Assembly (NCBI GenBank): GCA_947452455.1
Contig: CANGBX010000006.1
Span: forward strand, 62,001 to 126,000
Source of the DNA: Beijerinckiaceae bacterium
GTDB lineage: Bacteria > Pseudomonadota > Alphaproteobacteria > Rhizobiales > Beijerinckiaceae
Direction of reading: 5' to 3'
DNA: 64,000 nucleotides
A program made the translations under genes and the position numbers. Under the pieces are notes generated by a model. The model had not been told where the DNA came from, did not search any database, and saw nothing but the letters and a program-made list of their open reading frames with translations. This document shows positions 19,631 to 27,599 of the stretch, in pieces. Numbering within the stretch: position 1 is the stretch's first letter; each line of letters opens with the position of its first letter.

Positions 19631-19690
19631 ACACGGGCGCATGTCGTCTTTCATCATCCTGTCATCTTAGTCTTATCAAAGCGACATCAG

Positions 19691-20641
19691 ATGATGATGG
19701 AATCAATCTCTTTACTTGAAAATCCAACCCCCGATAGCGGTGTTGTGGAAAGCCTGCGCACAAGCGATGGGCTTTGCCTTCGCGCTTTGCGCTTTGCACC
19801 GCAGGGTTCTTCTCGCGGCACCGTTTTGATCGCTGGCGGACGTGCAGAAACATCCGAAAAATATTTCGAGACCATCCGCGAATTGCTCTCGCGCCATTTG
19901 CATGTGGTTGTTTTTGACTGGCGTGGACAAGGCGCTTCGGCGCGCGAATTGCCGGATCGTGATAAGGGACATATCTCCGATTTTGCTGATTACCAGCGAG
20001 ATCTGGATGCAGTGATTGAGCAAGTGCTCGCACCCCATTGTCCCAAGCCCTGGTTTGCTTTGGGTCATTCCATGGGCGGAGCCATTTTTCTGGCGCATGC
20101 GCATCAAGGCACTTCGCCTTTTGAGCGCATGGTTCTGTGCGCGCCGATGGTTGATCTTGTTCTACGATTCCCCAATTTGGCGCGTTGGGCAGCCTATCTC
20201 TTCAATGGCATGGGTATGGGTGAGGCTTATGTGCCAACGGGTGGGCGCTTGCACGTTGCCGCGAAAGGTTTCGACAATAATCCGCTCACCACAGACCGCG
20301 CTCGTTTCGAGCGGATGGCTGCAATTCTTGCGCGTAATCCACAATTGTCTATCGGTGATCCAACCATTGGTTGGGTGCGGGCAGCATTCCAGCTCATGAC
20401 GCAATTTGCTCAACCCGCCTATGCGCGTGCGATTGAGATGCCTGTGCTGATTTTCGCACCGCAAGATGATTGGGTGACGGATTCTTTTGCAGCCGAGCGT
20501 TTTTGTGCGCGTTTGAAAGCAGGCAAACTTGTCTGGATGCCAGGATCACGTCATGAAATTCTGATGGAGCAGGATGCGATCCGCGCCCGCTTCTGGGCAG
20601 CTTTTGAAGCGTTTATTCCAGGCCATACGCCAGAGGCGTAA
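19691..20641 (+). CDS. Alpha/beta hydrolase (lysophospholipase/monoacylglycerol-lipase-like)
   Basis: A 316-residue serine hydrolase of the Hydrolase_4 group. The oxyanion region is VLIAGGRAETSEKYFE, the nucleophile elbow is ALGHSMGGAIFL, the acid is probably in IFAPQDDWVT and the His in GSRHEIL. HVVVFDWRGQGAS is characteristic of the lysophospholipase L2 (PldB)/monoglyceride lipase group. There is no signal peptide. Three ATG codons lie in a row at the start; the first was used and no clear ribosome site is visible. The stop abuts the stop of the convergent hisN. Substrate is probably a lipid ester, by family only. Confidence 0.82.
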   Translation: MMMESISLLENPTPDSGVVESLRTSDGLCLRALRFAPQGSSRGTVLIAGGRAETSEKYFETIRELLSRHLHVVVFDWRGQGASARELPDRDKGHISDFADYQRDLDAVIEQVLAPHCPKPWFALGHSMGGAIFLAHAHQGTSPFERMVLCAPMVDLVLRFPNLARWAAYLFNGMGMGEAYVPTGGRLHVAAKGFDNNPLTTDRARFERMAAILARNPQLSIGDPTIGWVRAAFQLMTQFAQPAYARAIEMPVLIFAPQDDWVTDSFAAERFCARLKAGKLVWMPGSRHEILMEQDAIRARFWAAFEAFIPGHTPEA

Positions 20642-21451
20642 TTAGCCGTTCAAAATTCGCAGCGCCTCTTCATGCACGCGCTTGTCACCTGCGGCGATAA
20701 TCGCGCCGCCCGAGGCCGCGCTCTCGCCCTGCCAATTGGTGATGATGCCGCCGGCGCCTTCAATGATCGGAATCAGAGCGACAATATCGTAAGGCTTCAA
20801 ACCGCTTTCGATGACGAGATCAATCTGGCCGGCAGCCACCATGCAATAGGCATAGCAATCGCCGCCATAGCGTGACAGGCGCACCTGCTTCTCGACACGG
20901 TTGTAAGGCTCGCGTGTCTCATCGTTCAAAAGCGCGGGATGCGTAGTCATGAGGGTTGCTTGCGAAAGCTTGTCACAGGCACGCGTGCGCAAAGCGCGTT
21001 CTGTGGTTTTGCCGTGGCGATCAAGGCCGCGCCAAAGAGCACCCTGGCCATCGCCTGCAAAACGTTCGCGCGTGAAAGGTTGATGCATCATGCCGTAGCA
21101 GGGGCGGCCTTTGTGCTGCAGGCCGATCAACGAGCCCCAGACGGGCATGCCGGAAATGAAGCTTTTCGTGCCATCGATGGGATCAAGCACCCAGACATAA
21201 TCGGCAGTTTCATTTTTATTGCCGAATTCTTCTCCGATAATGCCATGTGCAGGAAAGGCATCTTCGATCATCCGGCGCATGATGATCTCGGCGGCTTTGT
21301 CGGCCTCTGTCACGGGATCGAACACGCCGCCGCGGCTCTTGTCTTCCGTGCCAAGATGGGTGCGAAAGAAGGGCAGGATGGCATCGCCAGAGGCCTGAGC
21401 CAGTTCGTCGACGAAACGCGCAAAATCCACAGCGCCCATCTGCCACCCCAT
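20642..21451 (-). CDS. hisN: Histidinol-phosphatase, inositol-monophosphatase family
   Basis: A 269-residue Mg-dependent phosphatase of the IMPase fold. Metal ligands are visible in VTEADKAAE, GEEFG and DPIDGTKSFISG, and the late YGGDCYAYCMVAAG and SGLKPYDIVALIPI complete the site. The WVLDPIDGTKSFISGMPVWG form is typical of alphaproteobacterial HisN, which dephosphorylates histidinol phosphate in histidine synthesis, rather than SuhB. A generic inositol-phosphatase role is the alternative. It is convergent with the alpha/beta hydrolase with no spacer between stops. Confidence 0.87.
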   Translation of the reverse strand: MGWQMGAVDFARFVDELAQASGDAILPFFRTHLGTEDKSRGGVFDPVTEADKAAEIIMRRMIEDAFPAHGIIGEEFGNKNETADYVWVLDPIDGTKSFISGMPVWGSLIGLQHKGRPCYGMMHQPFTRERFAGDGQGALWRGLDRHGKTTERALRTRACDKLSQATLMTTHPALLNDETREPYNRVEKQVRLSRYGGDCYAYCMVAAGQIDLVIESGLKPYDIVALIPIIEGAGGIITNWQGESAASGGAIIAAGDKRVHEEALRILNG

Positions 21452-21563
21452 ATCTCTTCTGAAACAGTCGTTCGAGACATACAGGAGAGGCCCGTCCGAG
21501 GCGAGGGCCCCGCGCGCTTTTCAAACCTTTTAGAAAAGCTCTATTAATTTCAGTGGCTTGTAA

Positions 21564-21587
21564 CAAAAATTGCGGCAGGCTGCCGCA
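21564..21587 (-). terminator. Probable intrinsic terminator downstream of the first amidohydrolase gene
   Basis: TGCGGCA-GGC-TGCCGCA (21571-21587) is a perfect 7-base stem. Read on the minus strand it is followed by ATTTTTG. It lies about 160 bases past the amidohydrolase stop at 21750 and before hisN, so it would end the amidohydrolase transcript. The rest of the 300-base gap shows nothing I can name. Confidence 0.5.
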
Positions 21588-21749
21588 GGACCCCAAAAAT
21601 AGGTCAGCATCACTTGCTTTTTGTGCAGTGCACATCTATATTCTGTTCATGCGATGGCTTTGCCTCGCTAATGCCCTCCTTGGGCGTTTCCTCCCTAGAC
21701 TTGGGCCGCTGGTGAAAACCGGCGGCCGTCTTTTTTCTAAGGGATGCTT

Positions 21750-22697
21750 TTACTCCGCTGCCAGAGCGATACCCCGATCACGATCCATATCTGCTGCCAG
21801 AGCCATCAGGCGGGTTGTCAGATCGGCGAGATCCCGGGCAATGGACGCAAAAGCCGCTTTGCGCTCCAGTGTTTGCTCATCCATGTAAAGCGCGCGATTG
21901 ATCTCGATCTGCACAGCATGAAAGCCGGAGCCCGGATTGCCGTAATGTTCGGTGATGAAGCCGCCGGCATAAGGTTTGTTGCGCTGGACGTGATAGCCGC
22001 ATTGGCGCAAATGGCGTTCGATCACATCCATGAATGGCGCGCCGCAGGCGGTGCCAAAGCGATCACCTAAAATAAAATCTGCATCAATGCGTTCTTGCTT
22101 GTGCGTGCCCGCGCCAATCCATGAGGGCATGGAATGGCAATCGATCAAAAGCGCCAGACCGAATTGACGCTGCGCGCGGCGCAGAAGTGTGCGCAATTGC
22201 TGGTGCCAGGGCTTATAAAGCGTATCAATGCGGCGCATGGCCTCTTCGATCGAGAGTTTGCCGGCATAGATTTCTTGGCCCTCGCCCACGAGACGCGCAA
22301 TCGTGCCAAGCCCGCCTGCCACGCGCAAAGAGCGCGTATTGGCAAAATGCGGCAAAGCCCCGTCAAACATGCGCGGATCAAGCTCGTAAGGTTCTCGGTT
22401 GAGATCGAGATATGCGCGCGGGAAGTGGGCTTTCAGCATAGGCACGCCCAGTGCTGCAGCCTCTGCCCATAGCCTATCGACATGGGCATCTTCAGAGCGG
22501 CGCAGCACATGCGGATTGAGGCGCGAGGCACCCAGAAAACGCGCCGGATAAATCGCGCCCGAATGGGGCGAGGAGAAAACGAGCGGCGTTTCGAGGCTTG
22601 CAGGATCCAGCGTCTCGAAAGGTGTCGCGAGCTCAGGTTCCAACGGCGCTGCGGGCGCGTCTGGCAAGGCTCCTGATCCTGTCTCCGGTTGGCTCAT
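21750..22697 (-). CDS. N-formylglutamate amidohydrolase family protein (first paralog)
   Basis: A 315-residue protein with the FGase signature: TPLVFSSPHSGAIYPA at the N-terminal side, RSEDAHVDRLW, AYLDLNREPYELD, then LALLIDCHSMPS with the catalytic/metal residues, and VQIEINRALYMDE near the end. Family members hydrolyse N-formylglutamate in histidine degradation, but many rhizobial members lie outside hut operons and have unknown substrates. The frame is open to 22895; ATG 22697 was chosen because it has AGAGGA just upstream and the upstream extension is not family-like. It is divergent from cpdR, a neighbourhood I recall as common in Rhizobiales. A second paralog sits at 56114. Confidence 0.85.
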   Translation of the reverse strand: MSQPETGSGALPDAPAAPLEPELATPFETLDPASLETPLVFSSPHSGAIYPARFLGASRLNPHVLRRSEDAHVDRLWAEAAALGVPMLKAHFPRAYLDLNREPYELDPRMFDGALPHFANTRSLRVAGGLGTIARLVGEGQEIYAGKLSIEEAMRRIDTLYKPWHQQLRTLLRRAQRQFGLALLIDCHSMPSWIGAGTHKQERIDADFILGDRFGTACGAPFMDVIERHLRQCGYHVQRNKPYAGGFITEHYGNPGSGFHAVQIEINRALYMDEQTLERKAAFASIARDLADLTTRLMALAADMDRDRGIALAAE

Positions 22698-22873
22698 GAT
22701 CCTCTTTCGGGGGGTCGTCGCATTATTTTCAGGCCCAATGTGCCAAGCTGGCACAGGTCTGTCCATCTCAGCCCTTTTGCCTTGAGAAAAGTTAAGCGGC
22801 GGGCGGATTGTTTTCACGCCTTCTTTACGTTCATCGGTGCTTATGGAGGGCAAGAGTTCTGCGTGAGGCCAAT

Positions 22874-23248
22874 ATGAATCTTCCTCTCTCGACAAAGATC
22901 CTTCTAGCCGAAGACGACAATGACATGCGCCGCTTCCTTGTGAAGGCGCTGCAAAATGCCGGCTATGATGTGGCGTCCTTCGACAATGGGCTGTCGGCCT
23001 ATAATCGCTTGCGCGAAGAGCCCTTCGAGCTTCTCCTGACCGATATTGTGATGCCGGAAATGGACGGCATCGAGCTCGCCCGCCGCGCCACCGAGCTCGA
23101 CCCTGATATCAAGGTCATGTTCATCACGGGTTTTGCCGCTGTTGCCCTCAACCCCGACAATCAGGCCCCGCGCGAGGCGAAGATCCTATCAAAGCCGTTC
23201 CATCTCAAGGATCTGGTCAACGAAGTGCAGCGACTGCTGGCGGCCTAA
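22874..23248 (+). CDS. cpdR: Cell-cycle response regulator CpdR
   Basis: A 124-residue stand-alone receiver domain. The acidic pocket is AEDDND, the phospho-acceptor is Asp57 in LLLTDIVMPEMDG, and ITGFAA and SKPFHLKDL supply the conserved Thr and Lys positions. No output domain is present. CpdR, controlled by the CckA-ChpT phosphorelay, directs ClpXP to degrade substrates such as CtrA and PdeA in Caulobacter and relatives. ATG 22874 was chosen over the longer frame because GAGG lies just upstream and residue 1 then matches the family. Its position beside an amidohydrolase gene and upstream of tRNA-Val supports the assignment. Confidence 0.9.
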   Translation: MNLPLSTKILLAEDDNDMRRFLVKALQNAGYDVASFDNGLSAYNRLREEPFELLLTDIVMPEMDGIELARRATELDPDIKVMFITGFAAVALNPDNQAPREAKILSKPFHLKDLVNEVQRLLAA

Positions 23249-23348
23249 AAAAGCCTGCCCGAGCGCCGCCTAAAGCTTGCGCCGGGCCGCTTTGCCCTTT
23301 ATACCCCGCCCATTCCGTTTGCGGCGGTCTTCCAAGACCATCTGCCAC

Positions 23349-23423
23349 GGGCTCGTAGCTCAGCGGGAGAGCACTACCTTGACATGGTAGGGGTCACAGG
23401 TTCGATCCCTGTCGGGCCCACCA
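23349..23423 (+). tRNA. tRNA-Val (anticodon GAC)
   Basis: A 75-base cloverleaf with encoded CCA. The acceptor stem GGGCTCG pairs with CGGGCCC, the anticodon arm is CTACC-TTGACAT-GGTAG giving anticodon GAC, and GGTTCGATCC is the T loop region. It decodes GUC/GUU valine codons. It stands alone between cpdR and a Bug-type gene and is followed three bases later by an intrinsic terminator. Confidence 0.97.
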
Positions 23424-23426
23424 ATT

Positions 23427-23458
23427 AAAAGCCCTGGCCTTGCGCCAGGGCTTTTTTA
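23427..23458 (+). terminator. Intrinsic terminator after tRNA-Val
   Basis: AAAAGCCCTGGC, a 5-base loop and GCCAGGGCTTTTTT form a strong stem with a T run. It sits immediately after the tRNA. The A run on the left side means it could also work on the minus strand. Confidence 0.93.
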
Positions 23459-23550
23459 TTTTCGGCGGGGGCTGACAAAGGCGTGAAAGACTAGAGCTTT
23501 CGTCCGCCCCGCATAGCCGTTAGTTTCCTCTGTAAAATAGGGAGGAATAG

Positions 23551-24567
23551 ATGCGGTTCTCAATCGCTGGCGGTCTCGCCGCTTTGATCGGTCTTGGTGC
23601 AGGCGCAGCACAGGCCCAGACGCCCGAAGCCTTCTACAAGGGGAAGACGATCTCCCTTGTGATGGGCACGGGGCCCGGCGGGTCTTATGATCTTTATGGT
23701 CGCCTGATCGCAACCCATTTTGCCAAACATATTCCCGGCCAACCCAATATCATCGTCGAACATATGCCCGGCGCTGGCGGCGCGATTGCCGGCAATTTCA
23801 TTTTCAACAATGCGCCCATGGATGGCAGCAAACTTTTGCTCGCCCATGCGCTGCCTCTGATTGAAAAATTGCAGAATGAGGGCGTGCGCTTTCAGTCGAA
23901 GAAATTCCAATGGCTCGGCGCTTATGACCAGATCAGCCAGATGCTCGCGATCTGGCATACGTCCCCCGGCAAATCGATGAGCGAGCTCAAAAGCGACCGC
24001 AATGTGGTGCTGGGCTCTATGGGTCGCTCGCATCTGTCCTATCAATGGGCCTCTTTGTTGAAAGATGCGGTCGCGGGTCAGTTTCGTGTTATCTCCGGTT
24101 TTCCAACCGGTGGCGAATTGAACATGGCGATGGAGCGCGGTGAAATTTCGGGCTGGGTTGTGGCGTGGGAAAATATTTCGGGTGGCAATGAACATTGGTT
24201 GCGCGAAAAGAAAGTCACGATCCCTGTGCAATTCACACTCACCCGCATGCCCGAATTGAAAGATGTGCCGACACTCATTGAATTGTCGCAAGGCGAGAAT
24301 AAAGAGATCGCAGAATTCCTGGCAGCCGGCACGCCCCATGCGCGTGCGCTTGCTGTGGGCCCGAGCGTGCCGGCTGATCGCGTGAGCGCATTGCGCACGG
24401 CTTTCGAGGGAATGGTGAAAGATCCGGCTTTCCTTGAGGAAGCCAAGAAGCGCAATCTCTCCATTACGCATCGCGATGCTGCCGAAGTGCAAAAGCTCGC
24501 CGAGCGCATCGTCGATGCCTCGCCCGAGTTTATTGCAAAAGTGAAGAAAGCAGTGGGCGCGGATTAA
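23551..24567 (+). CDS. TctC/Bug-family periplasmic binding protein (first copy)
   Basis: A 338-residue exported protein. Signal peptide residues 1-22 end in AQAQ. The mature part begins with FYKGKTISLVMGTGPGGSYD and continues with IVEHMPGAGGAIAGNF, the segments that bind carboxylate ligands in the Bug fold. Members are the solute receptors of tripartite tricarboxylate transporters, but no TctA or TctB gene is in the window, so it is an orphan receptor like many in this family. The ligand is unknown. The stop interlocks with that of the convergent TPR gene in a TTAA overlap. A second, divergent paralog is at 26324. Confidence 0.85.
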   Translation: MRFSIAGGLAALIGLGAGAAQAQTPEAFYKGKTISLVMGTGPGGSYDLYGRLIATHFAKHIPGQPNIIVEHMPGAGGAIAGNFIFNNAPMDGSKLLLAHALPLIEKLQNEGVRFQSKKFQWLGAYDQISQMLAIWHTSPGKSMSELKSDRNVVLGSMGRSHLSYQWASLLKDAVAGQFRVISGFPTGGELNMAMERGEISGWVVAWENISGGNEHWLREKKVTIPVQFTLTRMPELKDVPTLIELSQGENKEIAEFLAAGTPHARALAVGPSVPADRVSALRTAFEGMVKDPAFLEEAKKRNLSITHRDAAEVQKLAERIVDASPEFIAKVKKAVGAD

Positions 24568-25202
24568 ATCTCGCGCCCGTCGACTTCAATCGTCAGCTTC
24601 TCGACTTTACTGCGGATCTCATCAAGCTGCGGATTGATTTCGAGCGCGCGGCGGAAGACGCGCAAGGCCTGCGCCTTGTTCTCTTCCCGCTCGAGGATGG
24701 AGCCGACACCCACAAGCGCCATGAAATGGCGCGGCTCGATGCGCAAGACATTGGCGAGATCTTCCATGGCACCCGCATAATCGCGATCCATGAAGCGCGT
24801 CGTTGCGCGACGGCTCCAGACTTCCGACCATTGCGGCTCGATCTCGATCAGACGGTCGAGCATGTCGCGCGCGATTTTGAAATCTTTCTGCCGGAAGAGC
24901 GCGGTTACGCGCTCCATCAGCAAATCGGCTGTGTCCGAGCCCGAGCGCGACCAGACGCGCTCAATGGCACCTGCAAGGCCGCGCGCTTCATCGCGGTCCT
25001 GGGCTTTGGCCAGCCGGTCAAACAGCTCGTCGAGGATCTTTTGGCGGCCCGCAGGCTGGGCTGGGGCGGCGGTGGGCGGGGATGCCCGCTCGAGCCCCTT
25101 GGAGGGCGCCTGTGGGCCTGTCTGCGCATGGGCGAGGGTGGCAGCCCCGGTGATCAGGGCGGCTACCGAGAGGCTCTTCCAAAGGCTCTGTGCGGCTCGC
25201 AT
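24564..25202 (-). CDS. Exported TPR-repeat protein
   Basis: A 212-residue protein with a signal peptide ending at AHAQT, a Pro/Ala-rich linker (about residues 28-52), and three or so tetratricopeptide repeats, such as KIARDMLDRLIEIEPQWSEV, YAGAMEDLANVLRIEPRHF and KAQALRVFRRALEINPQL. TPRs mediate protein contacts; no catalytic motif is seen. It is probably periplasmic. It is read in the same direction as the bL36 gene, but an intrinsic terminator lies between them. No specific function can be given. Confidence 0.78.
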   Translation of the reverse strand: MRAAQSLWKSLSVAALITGAATLAHAQTGPQAPSKGLERASPPTAAPAQPAGRQKILDELFDRLAKAQDRDEARGLAGAIERVWSRSGSDTADLLMERVTALFRQKDFKIARDMLDRLIEIEPQWSEVWSRRATTRFMDRDYAGAMEDLANVLRIEPRHFMALVGVGSILEREENKAQALRVFRRALEINPQLDEIRSKVEKLTIEVDGREI

Positions 25203-25249
25203 GAGGAAAGACTAGGGCCGCCCGTCGGGGCCGTCAAAGCGCAAAAAAG

Positions 25250-25276
25250 AAAAAACCCCGGCAAGCCGGGGTTTTT
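25250..25276 (-). terminator. Intrinsic terminator of rpmJ (possibly bidirectional)
   Basis: CCCCGGC-AA-GCCGGGG with an A run on the left and a T run on the right. On the minus strand it lies 28 bases past the bL36 stop and is followed by six T. The T run on the + side could also stop readthrough from the opposite direction. Confidence 0.9.
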
Positions 25277-25303
25277 GCGGTCAAAAAGACGACAGAAGAG
25301 GGC

Positions 25304-25429
25304 TTAGCCCTGACGCGCCTTGAAGCGCTTCTGGGTCTTGTTGATGATGTAAACGCGGCCCTTGCGGCGCACGAGCTGGTTGTCGCGATGGCGACCACGC
25401 AGCGATTTCAAAGAGTTACGGACCTTCAT
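25304..25429 (-). CDS. rpmJ: 50S ribosomal protein bL36
   Basis: A 41-residue, strongly basic protein: [20 protein letters not shown] followed by [20 protein letters not shown] and a final Gly. This is the alphaproteobacterial form of bL36 and has none of the zinc-ribbon Cys found in the other form. It binds 23S rRNA in the large ribosomal subunit. It stands alone with its own terminator, divergent from the hydratase-like gene. Confidence 0.95.
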   Translation of the reverse strand: MKVRNSLKSLRGRHRDNQLVRRKGRVYIINKTQKRFKARQG

Positions 25430-25583
25430 GACACGCCCTTAGAACAGTTGGGGAGCGGGACACGCGCCACGCCACCGAATTTCGTGACGGGTCTATGCCC
25501 CATTTGCAGGGGGAGATCAACCTGAAAACGTCTATTGTCCCCGTAGAGACGCTGATTCTGAAGCCTTTGATGTGGCCTGCCCG

Positions 25584-26327
25584 ATGACCCTTGCTGACCA
25601 TCTCGCGGCAGCCCGCCGCACCCGCACCTTCCACGCCTATCGGGCGGGGGAGGGCCCGGCCGATCATGATGGCGCCTATGCTGTCCAGGCTGCGGTTGCC
25701 CAGCTGACGGGCAATCAGGTGGCTGGCTGGAAAACGGGCTTTGCGCCACAGGGCCAAGGCATCGCCATTGCCGGCCCGCTTTTCTCAGGTGATGCGCGCG
25801 CCAATGGCGGCGTCTATCGGCTGGCACGAGGCGAGTGGGTGATAGTGGAAGTGGAGCTCGCCATTCGCTTGGCGCGTGATCTGCCCAAGGGCCGTCCCTA
25901 TGGCGTCGATGATATTCTAGATGCGACAGATGAAATTCTCTGCGCCATCGAATTGGTCGGCACACGTTATGCCGATTTCGACGCGCCGCCTTTTGAGGCC
26001 AAGCTTGCGGACAATCTCAACAATGCGGGCTTTGTTGCGGGCTCGGGTCAGCACGCTGTGCGCGCTGTGGCGCGCTCAGGCATGGCGCTGAAACTATGGC
26101 GCGATGGGGCTCTGATTGCCGATCATGAGGCGCGCCACAATGATGGCGAGCCTTTGCTGGCTGTCGCGGCTTTTGCCTCTCAGCAGCCCGATCATTTGGG
26201 TGGGTTGAAAGCGGGTCATTATGTGACCTCGGGATCGCTCAATAAATTGCTGAAAATCGATGGTCCCGCCGAATTCAAAGCTGAACTCGGCGGGATTGGA
26301 AATGTGTCTTTGCGGATCGAGATTTAA
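25584..26327 (+). CDS. 2-keto-4-pentenoate hydratase-like protein (FAH fold)
   Basis: A 247-residue protein resembling MhpD/TesE hydratases. GNQVAGWKTGFAPQGQGIA corresponds to the conserved G-x-K-x-G substrate segment, VEVELAIRLARDLP supplies the metal-binding Glu pair, and CAIELVGTRYADF and AGSGQHAVR follow. Such enzymes hydrate 2-hydroxypenta-2,4-dienoate or act as decarboxylases of 2-oxo acids in aromatic breakdown, but no other catabolic genes are near. ATG 25584 was chosen over a GTG at 25572; neither has a good ribosome site. The stop interlocks with that of the convergent Bug gene. Confidence 0.75.
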   Translation: MTLADHLAAARRTRTFHAYRAGEGPADHDGAYAVQAAVAQLTGNQVAGWKTGFAPQGQGIAIAGPLFSGDARANGGVYRLARGEWVIVEVELAIRLARDLPKGRPYGVDDILDATDEILCAIELVGTRYADFDAPPFEAKLADNLNNAGFVAGSGQHAVRAVARSGMALKLWRDGALIADHEARHNDGEPLLAVAAFASQQPDHLGGLKAGHYVTSGSLNKLLKIDGPAEFKAELGGIGNVSLRIEI

Positions 26328-27364
26328 GCGGGCGGAGAAATGATTTCTTTCGCGCGCTTGATCGTCTCTTTCGGCGTGGCATAGAGTTTTTCGACAACGC
26401 TTTGCACGCGCTCACCTGATGAGGGTGTGACATCTAAACGGTTCTTTTCAGCATCCGCTTGGAATTCAGGGTCTTTCACGGTCTTCATGAAAGCTTCGCG
26501 CAATGTTTTGACTTGTTCTGCGCTGGTACCGGGAGGTGCCAGATAGGGGCGGCCAAAGATCTGCTGGCTGAAGACCATTTCCACAGCGCGCTTGTCTTCT
26601 TCCTTCTTGATGAATTTCCAAATCGTCGGCACGCCCATCTTGTCGAGCTCTGCTTCGGATTCGAGGCCGTTCTGAACAAGAATATTGATCTTCTTCTCGG
26701 CCACCCATGAGGGGCGCTGTGACTTCAAGCTTGACCAATCCAGACCGCACATGCCGTCCACTTCGCCGCGCTCCATGGCAAGGAAGATATCGACCGTGCC
26801 TTTATAGCCCGACACGACACTGAAGTTTCCACCAGCCGCATTTTGATGGACATAGGCGTAGTCGCGTGTCGAGCCGCCAGCTGCACTCGCGCCGATGATG
26901 ACCTTGTTGGCTTGCGCCTGCTCAAACGTTTTGATCTTCGAATTTTCATAGGTGATGCAGACGCGTGTGCCGGAATCCGCGCTGCCGAGATAGATGAATT
27001 TCGTCGGATCAAAGAGGCCTTGCTGTTTTTCTTCGAGCAGCGGCCCGATGATCACGCCGGGAAACACCGCGCCAATCATCGTGCCGTCTTTGGGGGCGAC
27101 CGAGGCGAGATAGGCAGCCGCCGTGCCAGAGCCGGCACCCGGCTGGTTGCGCGGCACGAAAGTCGGATTGCCGGGGATGAAGCGGTTCATGTGGCGCGAA
27201 ATGGCGCGGGCATAGAGGTCATAGCCACCGCCCGCATCGCCGCCGATCAGAAAGACGAGCTGCTTGCCTGCATAAAAATCCGCAGCCTTTGCCGGCGCGC
27301 CCATCAGCGCGAGGCTTGCCACGGCGGCCGCTAGGCCTGTCTTCAGGGTTTTCAGCTGGATCAT
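26324..27364 (-). CDS. TctC/Bug-family periplasmic binding protein (second copy)
   Basis: A 346-residue exported receptor. The signal peptide ends at APAKAADF; the mature part starts FYAGKQLVFLIGGDAGGGYD and has FVPRNQPGAGSGTAAAYLAS, equivalent to the ligand loops of the first copy. The two are the same family but well diverged, so they are probably not a recent duplication. There is no TctAB partner gene here. A lone receptor may use a distant transporter or take part in sensing; both are inferences. It is convergent with the hydratase-like gene, whose substrate class (organic acid) could match, but there is no operon link. Confidence 0.84.
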   Translation of the reverse strand: MIQLKTLKTGLAAAVASLALMGAPAKAADFYAGKQLVFLIGGDAGGGYDLYARAISRHMNRFIPGNPTFVPRNQPGAGSGTAAAYLASVAPKDGTMIGAVFPGVIIGPLLEEKQQGLFDPTKFIYLGSADSGTRVCITYENSKIKTFEQAQANKVIIGASAAGGSTRDYAYVHQNAAGGNFSVVSGYKGTVDIFLAMERGEVDGMCGLDWSSLKSQRPSWVAEKKINILVQNGLESEAELDKMGVPTIWKFIKKEEDKRAVEMVFSQQIFGRPYLAPPGTSAEQVKTLREAFMKTVKDPEFQADAEKNRLDVTPSSGERVQSVVEKLYATPKETIKRAKEIISPPA

Positions 27365-27471
27365 GTCCCGAACGCTCCCTCTTCATTTTATTCTCAGTCT
27401 GCCCTTTTTCGGGCTTGAGCTAATTTATCGGGAATTTCTGGCTTGGATGCAACTAAAGTTGAGGTCAGACG

Positions 27472-27500
27472 AAAAACCCCGCCGAATGGCTTCGGCGGGG
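27472..27500 (-). terminator. Intrinsic terminator of the chemoreceptor gene
   Basis: CCCCGCCGAA-TGGC-TTCGGCGGGG is a perfect 10-base stem. On the minus strand it is followed by TTTTTC. It lies about 100 bases after the chemoreceptor stop at 27600. Confidence 0.9.
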
Positions 27501-27599
27501 TCAAAAAAGGTCGGGAATACGCAAGACTCAATTTCCCGGAGCAGGACCATGGCCTTCAAGTCTCTAACGTTGGGTTAAGCCGGATTGGCTCCCCAGACT

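Noticed and set aside
21553-21888. Small + strand frame across the 21.5-21.7 kb gap
   Set aside because: It runs into the antisense of the amidohydrolase gene, has no ribosome site, and its composition is unlike a protein family.
23349-23458. tRNA-Val as an attachment site for an integrated element
   Set aside because: I see no integrase gene and no second copy of the tRNA 3' end in the window.
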